This document shows, piece by piece, positions 57,801 to 64,000 of a stretch of 64,000 nt of DNA. How positions within the stretch are numbered: the stretch's first letter is position 1; every line of letters begins with the position of its first letter. This DNA comes from Dromaius novaehollandiae (taxonomy: Eukaryota; Chordata; Aves; Casuariiformes; Dromaiidae). The DNA lies in NCBI RefSeq assembly GCF_036370855.1, contig NC_088130.1, positions 61,604,941-61,668,940 of the forward strand, in the 5' to 3' direction. Both the position numbers and the translations under genes were made by a program. The notes under the pieces were generated by a model. It was not told where the DNA came from, ran no database searches, and saw nothing but the letters and a program-made list of their open reading frames with translations.

Positions 57801-60198
57801 AACGTCATCATGCAATATTGCCAACAGAAACTTAATTCTCTTTCTCTCTGTAAGAGTGTGGCAGAGGTGCACCTGGGGAAATGAAGGCAATGCAATCGCC
57901 ATAATGCTGTTGTCCATCAGGAGAAGGATGAAAAGGCAGCAGCTTCTCAGCTGTCTTGGTCAGCTGCATCCAGAATGCATGCCTCCAGGTGCCAGCCCTG
58001 TTGGGTGCTGACCTGTTGGGCCAAGCTGTCGGGTTTGAAGTTGCTCATGTGCAGCATTGTTTACTGGTGTTACAATGCTCATCCCCTGCCTCCTTGCTGG
58101 GCTGGGAATCCAGTTCATGTGTGCTTGGGGGAAACCAGACTGTGGACTTTAGTCATCTCTTTTTGCAAGTTCTCTTTTGGAGCTCTCCTGCCTGGCAGCT
58201 GCCAAAGGAGACTGCTCATTGACAACAGCTGCTGAAACACTGGAGCAGGGAGAGCAGATTTTTGGAGAACCTCCAGTACTATTTCATTGATTTGTACCAC
58301 ACAGGGCTCTAGGGGCTCCGACTTCCTAGAGCTGGATGCCAACTTCTGGCTGCTCTTGCAGGACTGGAAAGGTAGTGGCTCATGTTTCTGCTCTCTGGGA
58401 CAGCGAGGGGTAGTCAGCAATTAGGCCTACATACCTTAGTGGTATGTACTAAGCCTTAGTGGCTTTTCAGTGCCTTCATCAAGACTGGTGGACAAGAGAC
58501 AGTAGAAAGCACCCAGGACTTGTCCATGGGCTGCCAGTTGTTGTTCCTTGTTGGGAATCCACTGGAAGCGTTGGAGGCTTGGTCCTGGTTTGTGTGGAGC
58601 TATTGTGTGTCACTGTGTAAGGGTACATAATCAGAGAAGAGATTTGGATCTACCGTGTTTCATGTGACACCTGTTTTTGTTCTCCCCAGGATGCCTTCAG
58701 TGATCTCGCCTTGTTCTTTTATGACAAGCACGGTGGGGAAGTGATTACAGTTTTGTGGAAACCTTTGAGCTTTCAGCCTCAGCCCTTTAAGGTGAGTTCT
58801 TGACTCTGCTTTAAGCTTCATGTTGCCTTTAGTACCCTGAATGGTTAGAAGGCTGTTTTCTGCATTGTAATTGGTTTATCTGACTCTCTTCAACCCAAAA
58901 GTTCTTTGAGAAACTGAGCTAATACTTCTGTCCCTGTCTTAGAGAGGGAGAAACTGAGGCAGGGATATGGCCATGGTTCCCTAGGCATCAGCAGAGCTGA
59001 AAAGGGAACTTGTACCCCTAGATGAGCCCCAGCACCTGATCGTTAAGTCAAAACAGAGCTTCCTCTTTCAGGTGCTCTTCTTTGGTGCCCTTTTGGGAGA
59101 TGGGGGATGCATTGTTTGCCAAAGATGACTGGTGTGTGTAGCAGGCTGTCCCTGCTTCTCGTAGGCTAAGTGTCTCTTACCCAGAAATACCCAACCTGTA
59201 AGAAGCTGGGGTGGCAGCCCCGGGTTTGTAGTGCCCAAGTCTTGTTGGTATATGGAGATATTGTCCAGCTGCAGTGTGTGGGTTGGTGAACTCTAGAGGG
59301 TGGTTAAGATAGTTCTGAAGCATGCTAGAGTGATTCATGCTGCTTTCTATGAAGGAAAGATGCAAAGAAACTGGTGACTCATGGCTTAGAGTTGGCAGTC
59401 CAGGCTCTTCTGCTGTCAGTCTCCCTCTGGGTGATTTCTCTCTCCTCTCTTCATGGCCGGAGGCATTGGCCGATTCAGCCTGGCTGCTGTTGTGAAACCC
59501 TATTATTCACAGCAGTGAAACAAGAGGAGTAGATGCTTGGATCTGAGCTGAGCTTGGCCTGCTTAAACATGAGTTTTTTACCCTGATGGAGCCAAGGATC
59601 TTTCCCACTTCAATGTCTTCACACCTGACAACATATCAGAGCCCAGGTGGTTAATCACTCTGAGACGCCTGGCCTTTTGGACACCCTGTCTGTTCTTTTT
59701 AGCAGGCTTCTCCATGCACCCATGCCTGCCAGTGTGCTGTTCCCTAGTTTTTACCGTGCCCCTGTATGAAGCAATTGTGTTTCTCTTCTTCCCTTACACT
59801 CTTTGGACTGTGGCTGCAGTGTAAACCATGTAAAGAGCTGGAAGGACCACTCTTGCCGCATTTTATTACCTCTAATAATGATAGATGATGGTGATGAGAA
59901 GTGAAGCTGAAAACATTGAGTATAGTGCTGTGAGAGGGTTGGATGTGTGGAGGCAGGAGAGCAGTTACTTCTTACTTGGGGCTTGCAAAGATTGCAAAGC
60001 AACTCAGATCAGGTGTTCCCATTTGCACAACTTTTGTGTGTCCTACAGGTCTCCAGCATGAAAGGAAGGATGGTGACAACTCTGAACAATGAGCTGGTCT
60101 GCGTTCCCAATGTGGAGGCAATTCTGGAGGACTTTGAAGTTTTGGGAGAGGGTCTGGTCAAAAGAGTGGAAGCTCGTACCGAGAAATGGACCATCTAA
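23726..60198 (+). CDS. NOL6: NOL6 / Nrap, nucleolar protein 6 (full 25-exon coding span)
   Basis: NOL6 is the vertebrate homologue of yeast Utp22, part of the UTP-C module of the small-subunit processome, and acts in the nucleolus in early 18S rRNA maturation. I joined 25 exons with canonical GT..AG introns and matching phases: 1,175 codons plus stop (human 1,146). Conserved blocks in order include GLLQPVKLSRAELYK, VGSYLLGTCIKPEINVDVA, MSGYQVLRNVLQFL, PPKHKDVG, YDDLSRKLWNLEGLPLTV, WPQD, FTPPSSPQVGFLRF, TFDWKN, FRPPLDFYDVLI, FFYDKHGGEVI and VPNVEAILEDFEVLGEGLV. The family has six Nrap domains arranged as two nucleotidyltransferase-like halves without known catalysis. The start at 23726 has a strong context (GCGACCATGG) and lies just downstream of the CCAAT/E-box promoter. 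Odd points are a Q/R repeat at residues 5-20, a stop-free intron 5 and very long introns 22 and 23. Confidence 0.97.
24393..24428 (+). repeat. 18-base tandem duplication in NOL6 intron 1
   Basis: Two exact copies of CTGCTGGGTTTATACTAG lie head to tail. A recent local slippage event in an intron; not in coding sequence. Confidence 0.9.
24693..24809 (+). CDS. NOL6: NOL6 exon 2 (residues 116-154)
   Basis: Begins IEELLKEVTLKETKKKRIDA, matching the charged helical segment that follows LLRLQ in human NOL6. Acceptor CTTGCAG, donor GAT|GTATGT, phase 0 at both ends. Confidence 0.95.
25093..25272 (+). CDS. NOL6: NOL6 exon 3 (residues 155-214)
   Basis: Contains LTDQAWLPKGVKVP, then VGSYLLGTCIKPEINVDVA near residues 191-209. 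This is the nucleotidyltransferase-like signature of the first Nrap domain. The G-S pair is present (G192, S193), but the acidic pair is reduced to N205-V-D207, so it looks like a non-catalytic fold. Donor CGG|GTGAGT, phase 0. Confidence 0.96.
25909..26077 (+). CDS. NOL6: NOL6 exon 4 (residues 215-271)
   Basis: Encodes EIFQDKDNLNQRYHRKRALY and LFGSVTFAYMNSNHLKPILL, part of Nrap domain 1. The human equivalents are EILQDKDGLNQRY and GCHLKPSLLLRP. Acceptor TTTCCAG; the exon ends in phase 1 within a glycine codon completed by exon 5. Confidence 0.96.
26870..27004 (+). CDS. NOL6: NOL6 exon 5 (residues 271-316)
   Basis: Encodes GKDEKLVTVRLHACPAPDFF, then KNNVRTAWF, close to human. It ends in phase 1 at AAAGAAG|GTAGGA. 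The following 144-base intron contains no in-frame stop, so a longer exon that reads straight into exon 6 is possible. Confidence 0.94.
27149..27312 (+). CDS. NOL6: NOL6 exon 6 (residues 316-370)
   Basis: Begins in phase 1 with GAPEPPTPHYNNSIL, aligned to human SPEPPTPRYN, and ends MKDGLALLKVWLHQRQLSK. This last block is the typical Nrap helix (human LKDGVALLKVWLRQRELDK). Donor AAG|GTATGC, phase 0. Confidence 0.96.
27761..27881 (+). CDS. NOL6: NOL6 exon 7 (residues 371-411)
   Basis: Encodes GLGCFNGFLASMLVAYLL, then MMSGYQVLRNVLQFL, the second Nrap domain (OAP-like helices). Acceptor TTTTTGCAG, donor CTGG|GTGAGT, phase 1. Confidence 0.96.
28762..28820 (+). CDS. NOL6: NOL6 exon 8 (residues 411-430)
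   Basis: A short 59-base exon encoding ATTDLSVTGISL and an Asp/Ser-rich tail; human has ATTDLTVNGISL. Acceptor GTCCACAG, donor CTC|GTAAGC. The following 192-base intron carries an in-frame stop. Confidence 0.93.
29013..29114 (+). CDS. NOL6: NOL6 exon 9 (residues 431-464)
   Basis: Encodes PSLDDFHQAFEVVFVDPSGL, then NLCADMTASKYHQ, nearly identical to human. Phase 0 at both ends, donor CAG|GTACCA. Confidence 0.96.
30089..30204 (+). CDS. NOL6: NOL6 exon 10 (residues 465-503)
   Basis: Encodes VQFEAKSSMEILDD and GFQVLLMTAKPMLRAFDHIF (human DGFHLLLMTPKPMIRAFDHVL). It ends in phase 2 at CCA|GTGAGT. Confidence 0.96.
30650..30827 (+). CDS. NOL6: NOL6 exon 11 (residues 503-562)
   Basis: Encodes HLKHVSKLQSACKKMQ, then GGNYMAAALPFIVSLLSRGL, and ends AHSLPQTPE. 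This corresponds to the start of the third Nrap domain. Phase 0 donor GAG|GTAACA. Confidence 0.95.
31237..31359 (+). CDS. NOL6: NOL6 exon 12 (residues 563-603)
   Basis: Encodes WPIEAEPPKHKDVGPLAFGL; PPKHKD is shared with human (DPPKHKDSGTLTLGLL). The exon ends GPQADRPE. Phase 0 at both ends. Confidence 0.95.
31873..32021 (+). CDS. NOL6: NOL6 exon 13 (residues 604-653)
   Basis: Encodes FWGEKSELRRFQDGTICEAV, then VWEANTVCQKRLIPEQIV. FWG(S)ELRRFQDG is one of the most conserved Nrap signatures. Ends in phase 2 at CT|GTAAGT. Confidence 0.97.
32330..32385 (+). repeat. Possible MIR fragment in NOL6 intron 13
   Basis: TTTACAGATGGATGTTGAGA, then CACTGGCAGAGCTGAGAAGA, then GAACCCATCTGG follow the MIR 3' order. 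The copy is short and diverged. Confidence 0.4.
32816..32891 (+). CDS. NOL6: NOL6 exon 14 (residues 653-678)
   Basis: A 76-base exon encoding LHADIPESSICYTGALLESV (human LHADIPETCVHYVGGPLDAL). Acceptor CATGTAG, donor GAG|GTACAG, phase 0. Confidence 0.94.
34173..34313 (+). CDS. NOL6: NOL6 exon 15 (residues 679-725)
   Basis: Encodes ASGTGEEAMVSVVCSYDDLS, then RKLWNLEGLPLTVTAVQGVH, highly similar to human. GLPL(T)V is an Nrap family landmark. Phase 0. Confidence 0.97.
34617..34734 (+). CDS. NOL6: NOL6 exon 16 (residues 726-765)
   Basis: Encodes VFPPIPMKPVYSFHTRIRNK, then SEDKPCPAYISPLK. Human has VFPPTPVRPAFSF and DKPCPAYVEPM. Ends in phase 1 at AAAG|GTAAGT. Confidence 0.96.
34953..35107 (+). 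CDS. NOL6: NOL6 exon 17 (residues 765-816)
   Basis: Encodes VVCHMEGSGRWPQDKEAIKR, then AAFHLQLAELLQQQH and THTDVYK. HxEGSGxWPQD is shared with human. Phase 0 donor AAG|GTAGGG. Confidence 0.97.
35345..35508 (+). CDS. NOL6: NOL6 exon 18 (residues 817-871)
   Basis: Encodes DGYVFRLQVAYHREPLILKE, then a Glu/Gln-rich stretch and LPYLTSSLHG. Human has DGFVFRIRVAYQREPQILKE. Ends in phase 2 at CATGG|GTAGGC. Confidence 0.97.
35741..35775. repeat. Perfect 15-base inverted repeat in NOL6 intron 18
   Basis: TGTTTCCCTGTACCA (35741-35755) and TGGTACAGGGAAACA (35761-35775) are exact reverse complements around the 5-base loop CTCAC. The transcript could form a stable hairpin about 220 bases before the exon 19 acceptor. 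A related word, ACAGGGAAACAGGTACAG, occurs at 37129-37146 in intron 19. I do not recognise the arms as known transposon ends. Confidence 0.9.
35996..36148 (+). CDS. NOL6: NOL6 exon 19 (residues 871-922)
   Basis: Encodes GLQQQHPAFGSTCRLAKRWV, then LLVAYLFLHPAPFTPP. This is the fifth Nrap domain, and RLAKRWV is a family block. Ends in phase 2 at CCCAG|GTGAGG. Confidence 0.97.
37312..37340 (+). repeat. TTC trinucleotide run in NOL6 intron 19
   Basis: About eight TTC units lie in a pyrimidine-rich tract roughly 230 bases upstream of exon 20. This is a length-variable type of microsatellite. Confidence 0.85.
37569..37666 (+). CDS. NOL6: NOL6 exon 20 (residues 922-955)
   Basis: Encodes SSPQVGFLRFLNLLATFDWK, then NSPLIVNLNAALT. 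TFDWKNxPLxVNLN is a hallmark of NOL6/Utp22. Acceptor ATCTGCAG; ends in phase 1 at ACAG|GTGAGC. Confidence 0.97.
37667..40990 (+). other. NOL6: NOL6 intron 20 (3.3 kb)
   Basis: No exon or family match is visible between exons 20 and 21. It contains A/T-rich sequence around 38.9-39.1 kb and a 26-base direct duplication (40344-40394). Phases of the flanking exons match without any extra exon. Confidence 0.75.
40344..40394 (+). repeat. 26-base tandem duplication in NOL6 intron 20
   Basis: Two adjacent copies of a unit starting TTTCCAAACTGCTCTTGCCC and ending TGGCA(G) lie with a period of 26. They are identical over 25 bases. Confidence 0.9.
40991..41115 (+). CDS. NOL6: NOL6 exon 21 (residues 955-996)
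   Basis: Encodes DADCTEIKNKFVAARSRLPI, then MFIATPKDK and WTKERPSAQ. Human has EIRSGFLAARAQLPVMVIVTPQD. Phase 0 donor CAG|GTGAGC. Confidence 0.95.
41279..41368 (+). CDS. NOL6: NOL6 exon 22 (residues 997-1026)
   Basis: A 90-base exon encoding ILQRLLVLASESLRALEEQL, then MDPLSSQDVK. Human has ILQQLVVLAAEALPMLEKQLMDP. Phase 0; an 8.35 kb intron follows. Confidence 0.96.
44640..44945 (+). mobile_element. Decayed CR1 LINE 3' fragment in NOL6 intron 22
   Basis: The order of words follows the sense CR1 3' region: GGGAAGGCTGAAGAGAGTAG, later TGGGACAAGAAGCGGAGTTT, GCAGAGGAAGAGTAGTTTAG, then CTTCTGAAAGTGTTGAGGAG, CCCAGGGAGGCTATGGAGCC and TCTGCTGCAGGAGG. This matches the typical AAGGCTGAG, GGGACAAGAGG, GTTTAGG, GCCCAGGGAGG-TGTGGAGTCTCC order. 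It is non-coding and 5'-truncated. Confidence 0.75.
48811..48879 (+). repeat. GCGCGTGCGCGC, then (CT)n, then T33 tract in NOL6 intron 22
   Basis: An alternating GC/TG segment is followed by about 12 CT units and then 33 T residues. The combined pyrimidine tract is close to 58 bases long. Mirror-symmetric polypyrimidine DNA can form triplexes, and long T runs are error-prone in sequencing and assembly. Confidence 0.95.
49723..49920 (+). CDS. NOL6: NOL6 exon 23 (residues 1027-1092)
   Basis: Encodes MVFRPPLDFYDVLIHLNPNQ, then SFSRGVVKN, FPVVDYDPVQCYLQELR. This opens the sixth Nrap domain (human VFRPPLDIYDVLIRLSP). It sits isolated between two introns of more than 8 kb. Phase 0 at both ends. Confidence 0.97.
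54332..54348 (+). repeat. 17-base poly-G run
   Basis: An uninterrupted G17 in NOL6 intron 23. Such runs can form G-quadruplexes and are often misread in length. Confidence 0.9.
56403..56417 (+). repeat. 15-base poly-G run
   Basis: A second long G homopolymer in the same intron, about 2 kb downstream of the first. Confidence 0.9.
57540..57780 (+). mobile_element. L2-like LINE reverse-transcriptase remnant in NOL6 intron 23
   Basis: One frame reads IKFKLINLALKAADNTAPPC, resembling the RIxFKLLxLxxKAxxxxAPPYL block near the C-terminal end of L2-type and related LINE ORF2 proteins. The following sequence is C/T-rich with broken frames. It is an old fragment and cannot code for an active enzyme. 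The exact LINE clade is uncertain. Confidence 0.5.
58690..58791 (+). CDS. NOL6: NOL6 exon 24 (residues 1093-1126)
   Basis: Encodes DAFSDLALFFYDKHGGEVIT, then VLWKPLSFQPQPFK, nearly identical to human. Acceptor TCTCCCCAG, donor AAG|GTGAGT, phase 0. Confidence 0.97.
58920..59050 (+). repeat. MIR-type SINE fragment in NOL6 intron 24
   Basis: GAGAGGGAGAAACTGAGGCA, then CATCAGCAGAGCTGAAAAGG, then AGCCCCAGCACCTGATCGTT, follow the forward MIR order (ACAGATGAGGAAACTGAGGC, GGCAGAGCTGGGA, CCAGTGCTTTAACC). Confidence 0.6.
60049..60198 (+). CDS. NOL6: NOL6 exon 25, terminal coding exon (residues 1127-1175)
   Basis: Encodes VSSMKGRMVTTLNNELVCVP, then NVEAILEDFEVLGEGLVKRV and the end EARTEKWTI followed by TAA (60196-60198). 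Human ends VEARSERWTV, so the C-terminus is complete. Confidence 0.97.
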   Translation, partial: VSSMKGRMVTTLNNELVCVPNVEAILEDFEVLGEGLVKRVEARTEKWTI

Positions 60199-60345
60199 GG
60201 CCTCTGAGAGGTGTCAAAGGGACCTGTTTGGAAGCAGAGCATTTGTTCGCTCCAGAACTCTTCCTTTTTACAAATCGGTCCTAGGAAAGGCTTTAGTTTC
60301 TTTTCTTTCTTTTTTTTTTAAATAAATCCCAACTGTACCTCTTGC
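60199..60345 (+). terminator. NOL6: NOL6 3' UTR with AATAAA polyadenylation signal
   Basis: A short 3' UTR ends after a T-rich stretch and a canonical AATAAA at 60321-60326. Cleavage would be expected about 15-25 bases later, and the downstream sequence is T-rich, as usual for the distal element. The exact end is inferred. Confidence 0.75.
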
Positions 60346-63300
60346 TCTATTTATCTTTATATGCCTTGTTCAGAGAAGTGCTGTTGTTCTTGAGAAGGGA
60401 CCTATTATTGTTTTTAAGAATACAAATGCCTTTTCTGTTTTGGATGAAATATAAAGATGGGATGGAGCATTTGAAAGTGCTCCTGTTTGTCACAGGAAAC
60501 AAAGCTGTGTTCATGTGAAAATGTTAAGCCCTGAAAATTCTGGCTGGGGTGGGTGTTGAGAAGGCTCTTTTCTAGTTAGAGAGATGTGTTAGGTGTTACA
60601 CTAGGCATCCTCTAGGCATCTAGATCTTTAATGGTATAATAGCCTTGAACAAAAATAACTATGCCAAGATAACTGCTGATAAATGAACTCACTGGTAGCC
60701 AAACCCTCGTACAAGTACTAACCTGCTACTGTTTCACAAACTCATGCCACCATGATCAGCAGCCAGTTGTGAACTTAAGTCAGGTCTGTGCTGCATGTAA
60801 ACATCCATTTTGCTGACTGATACTGGTATAGCAGCAAAGGCCTTGAAATGGATGCATTTAGACCAGCAAAACTGACAACTGCTAGCCCAGCTTATGTCAC
60901 TTGGGAGGGTACAGCTATGCCAGTGAAAGTTACCCAAGTCACATGTTATCCCAGCTGTGCTTATAATGCTCCTCATGCTGCCAGGCCTTGGTCTTGCCAT
61001 GCGTGGAGCGATAGAACATGAAACTCAGCACAGACATTAACTGCTCTCATCAGTCATGAGCTGTGCTCAGCACTGCTGCACTGCAGCACAAGCATTAGTT
61101 GATCCTTGGTACCTGTGTCTTTGTTTAGAGGAGGAGTAAAGTCCTCAGTGCCCTCAAATTCCTCAGCATGCAAATACCTTTTTTAAAGCACCGTTGAGCC
61201 ATTCTGGAGACCTTGTTTGCATGGCCAAACACTGTGAATGTTCTTGACCATGATTTATCTGATGATATGATTTATCTGCTAAAGCCAGACCTTGACTCTC
61301 AGTGCACCTGCTACAGTGGACAAAAGCTCCTTGAAATTCAACTGGAAAGCCGGGGTTAAATCAGAGCAGTTAGGAGGCCATTGCCCTTGAAAGCGAAGTG
61401 CTGGTAACTTTGCTGTGCTGCCACAAGTCGCTTTGACCCATCGTGTAGACAGCCCTGTGAGAGAAGTGAGCAGGGCAGAACTGCAACGTTCAGATGACCC
61501 CCATCCCCTGCACCACCAGAGCTGTGGCCTTCTCTCGGTCTGGCCTGGTTGGCACGCTCACCAATAGCCGGATTTTTATAAATCAATAGGAGACCTTTGA
61601 AACTGTTTATGTAGAGTCTCTGATGTATGCTGGGTGAGCACAGAGGGGGAGATGTTACCAAGATGCAGCTAGGCTGGAATGAGGGGATCTTGTTAGTGAG
61701 TGGATGGGGATCAGCCCAGACAGGCTGTAGTGGTATGTGCTTTCTGGCAGACCTTTCTAAAAGCTGCTGTGTCTCCCTAAGCCTTTATCTCAGCCATCCT
61801 TTGGGCAACTTTCTTATAAAAGGGTCAGTTTATGTTTTGCAAGGATGTTTTGTGAAGAAGCAGTTGCTGGAAGACACCTGGTGTTGCCTCTGAAAAGGGG
61901 ATGACAGATTGAGCCTTTTTCCTTACACCAGACCCTTGCTGTTCTCTAGGGGCCTTTGATAGGTTGAAAGGCAATCACAAGATTTATGAAACAAAATTTG
62001 GGAAACAAGTTTATGGAACAAAACTAGGAGCGAGGAGGATGATTTAAAGGATGTAGGGATGATCAGAGCAATTCAAATGTTTTGGGGTTTTCCTGCCCTT
62101 TGAACTGTTCAGCTTTTTTTTTCTTTGTTGATTTGAAAAGCCAAGATCTTTTCAGGGGTGCTTTGGGTGTCTCTGGCTGTCTGGTTTGAGGCTGACTCCC
62201 TGAAAGCACCAAGCACTTGTCTCCTTCAAACAAAGGCTCTTATAAGGGGCATTTTGCTTGGGCCCCCTAAATCACTAGTCATTTTTGAAAACTCTTAGCC
62301 TAAATTTCCATGTCTGCTTGGGGAAGGTGGGGTGGTTCATTTTTTGGCACAGGAAGGAAATAGTCTCCTGTAGTTTACTCGTAAAATATGTATGTCCTCC
62401 CAGTTGTATTCCCACAGTGGCCTTGCTGCGTTGCTCTGGGCTTGCTTGTGTGTCAGGATTTCTGTTACCAGAAAAATGCTCTGAACCTAAAGCAATTTTT
62501 CCTGGCTGAGACAGTTGCTTTCTAGAAGTGTTGATAATGTGTGGCTCTGACAAGTGACAGCTTTTGAAGCATGTGGGTCTGCCCAGGAAGGCAGTGCAAC
62601 TGCCTTGCTTAGCAAACGGGGAAGCACTGCAGGGAAGGAAAAATCTAAAGGTTGGGGGGAGCTGAAAAATGGGAGAAAACTGGCCTAGAAAGAAAAATAC
62701 CCCTGCTTCTGGGTTCCATTAAAGAGGTTTTACTGAAAAAAACAGAAGTAGGAAAATGCTCCTCTGGTCCACATAAGGGCTTTTTTCTGTCCAGGTTAAA
62801 CCAAATGATCTCAGATCTGCATCAGAGAATGGTGGTTATGGATCAAGATAAAAATGACACTGAAGATTTGCACATCAGTAGTAAGATCTCTTGGTAAGCA
62901 CAGGCTCAGAGGGATCTGTAAGCGCTGCTGTTTTGTATTCACTTATCTAATTTGGGTTTGAGAGAGAAAGCCATGGTGGTGACCCACCTGAGTGAGTGAA
63001 AGATCAGGAAAATGTGTCCCCCTTGTTGTTTCTGTGAATATTAAAACATTGGGCATTGCAGTGTGGGGGAGGAAAACTACAGTGGTGGCTTTGCTGGGCT
63101 CTGAGTTGACAGCTCACTAGCTCTTCTCTGCCAGCAAACGTGCAGTGTCCGAGCTCAGTTGTGTTGAGGGGTGACCTGCCTCGTGCTTAATGCAGGGCAA
63201 GAGCTTGATCGTGGGCTGGAGCTGCTGCCAAAGGATTTAGCCTTGTGCCTCTGCATGGCTGGAGACCTCGGTGATGTTACAAGACAAGGAATAGGGGACG

Positions 63301-63955
63301 TCTTACTGCCGGTGGGCAGCCAGCTCCGTAGTGACACAAGGGAACAGCCGACCCTGTCCTGGAGCAAGGCCCCTTTCCCCTTTTCCCCCTTTCCCCCTCC
63401 CCCCCCCCCCCCAAACTAGGCACACAGTGTAGCGAGGGAGATAGTGCTGGCTTTTCTCCATTCGGCAGGACCAGGGCTTGCAGGGCAGGACAGGCCCAGG
63501 ATAAGAGGTGTCCTATAAAGCAGGGCTGAGCCAGCTCTGTGTTACATCTTGTCAATGGAGATTAACTTATCTAAAGGCTCAGCCAGGTGGAATAATTGGC
63601 AACCAAATCCTGTGCTCCCTCCCCCGCCAACTTGGGGCTGCAGAAGGGTAATGCTCCTTCTGAGGCCAGGAGAGAGCTTGCAGGTGGGGGTGGGAGGACT
63701 TTGGCCTGATCTCTTCTCCCCCACAATGGTCCTGGCCCTAGGACCTTTGCTTTCCCCTTCACCCTTCAGAATAGACCCCCTCTATGCCCCTTCCTTGCAT
63801 AGATGTAGGGCAACAGTCTCCCTATATGATATTTGTCTGTATACACGTGCCTGCACCTTTTCCTTCGCTTTTATGGAGCACCTGGTGCCTGGGGACCTGG
63901 CTGAGGGATAGCGAGGCCTTGGGCAACCACATGCCTTTCGTTGGCTCAGGCAGCC
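60346..63955. other. Intergenic DNA downstream of NOL6
   Basis: No coding region is recognised. It includes a stretch at about 60640-60990 that resembles an old DNA transposon (words such as ACTGGTATAGCAG and CAGCTATGCCAGTG), a TATA-box-like TATAAA at 63514-63519, and a C/T tract with a 14-C run (63369-63412). By synteny with human, AQP3 would be expected on this strand further right, but I see none of its coding sequence. Confidence 0.5.
63369..63412 (+). repeat. Pyrimidine tract ending in C14
   Basis: Alternating C4-C5 and T3-T4 blocks end in an uninterrupted C14. The minus strand could form a G-quadruplex. It lies about 100 bases upstream of a TATAAA motif. Confidence 0.85.
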
Positions 63956-64000
63956 ATGAGGCTGGTGGCCTCTGCCATGTCGTTGCTTGTCCTTGGTGAG

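Larger units (their letters stand above)
49921..58689 (+). other. NOL6: NOL6 intron 23 (8.8 kb)
   Basis: The longest intron, phase 0 on both sides, with no exon I can support. It carries G runs (54332-54348 and 56403-56417) and an L2-like LINE remnant (about 57540-57780). Open frames are short and show no domain. Confidence 0.8.

Noticed and set aside
60346-64000. Search for AQP3 coding sequence, expected downstream by synteny
   Set aside because: No NPA motifs or aquaporin helices are seen in any frame. The gene, if present, lies beyond the right edge.

Overview
This window is vertebrate nuclear DNA, most likely from a bird or another sauropsid. Genes are split into short exons with GT..AG introns. 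Promoters sit in CpG islands. The interspersed repeats I can recognise are decayed CR1 LINEs, MIR-type SINEs and one L2-like remnant, and I see no young primate- or rodent-type SINEs. I see no prokaryotic gene, no CRISPR array and no intact mobile element.

Layout. (1) Positions 1-1367, minus strand: the first coding exon of UBE2R2 (CDC34B, a ubiquitin-conjugating enzyme) and the start of its first intron. The rest of the gene lies off the left edge. (2) About 985-2065: the UBE2R2 CpG-island promoter. (3) About 2.1-23.4 kb: an intergenic stretch with no gene I can establish. It holds scattered MIR and CR1 remnants, a 0.6 kb TG/TATG-rich microsatellite at 20.46-21.09 kb beside a small CpG-rich patch, and two weak candidates for small secreted peptides. 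(4) 23,726-60,198, plus strand: the complete coding sequence of NOL6 (Nrap, the Utp22 homologue of the small-subunit processome). I could assemble it as 25 coding exons that keep one reading frame throughout and total 1,175 codons plus stop. The human protein is 1,146 residues. Introns 22 and 23 are 8.4 and 8.8 kb, far longer than the rest. (5) 60.2-64 kb: the NOL6 3' UTR with an AATAAA signal, then non-coding DNA. At the very edge there is an ATG with a signal-peptide-like start and a splice donor, possibly the first exon of the next gene.

UBE2R2 and NOL6 stand head to head, as they do on human 9p13. In birds the human 9p region corresponds largely to the Z chromosome, so the window may be Z-linked; that is inference. 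The two genes work in different processes: SCF-dependent ubiquitination, and nucleolar 18S rRNA maturation. I did not find a clearly undescribed biological system. The most unusual items are a stop-free 144-base NOL6 intron that could be retained in frame, the two very long 3' introns, the secreted-peptide candidates and the purine-pyrimidine alternating tract.
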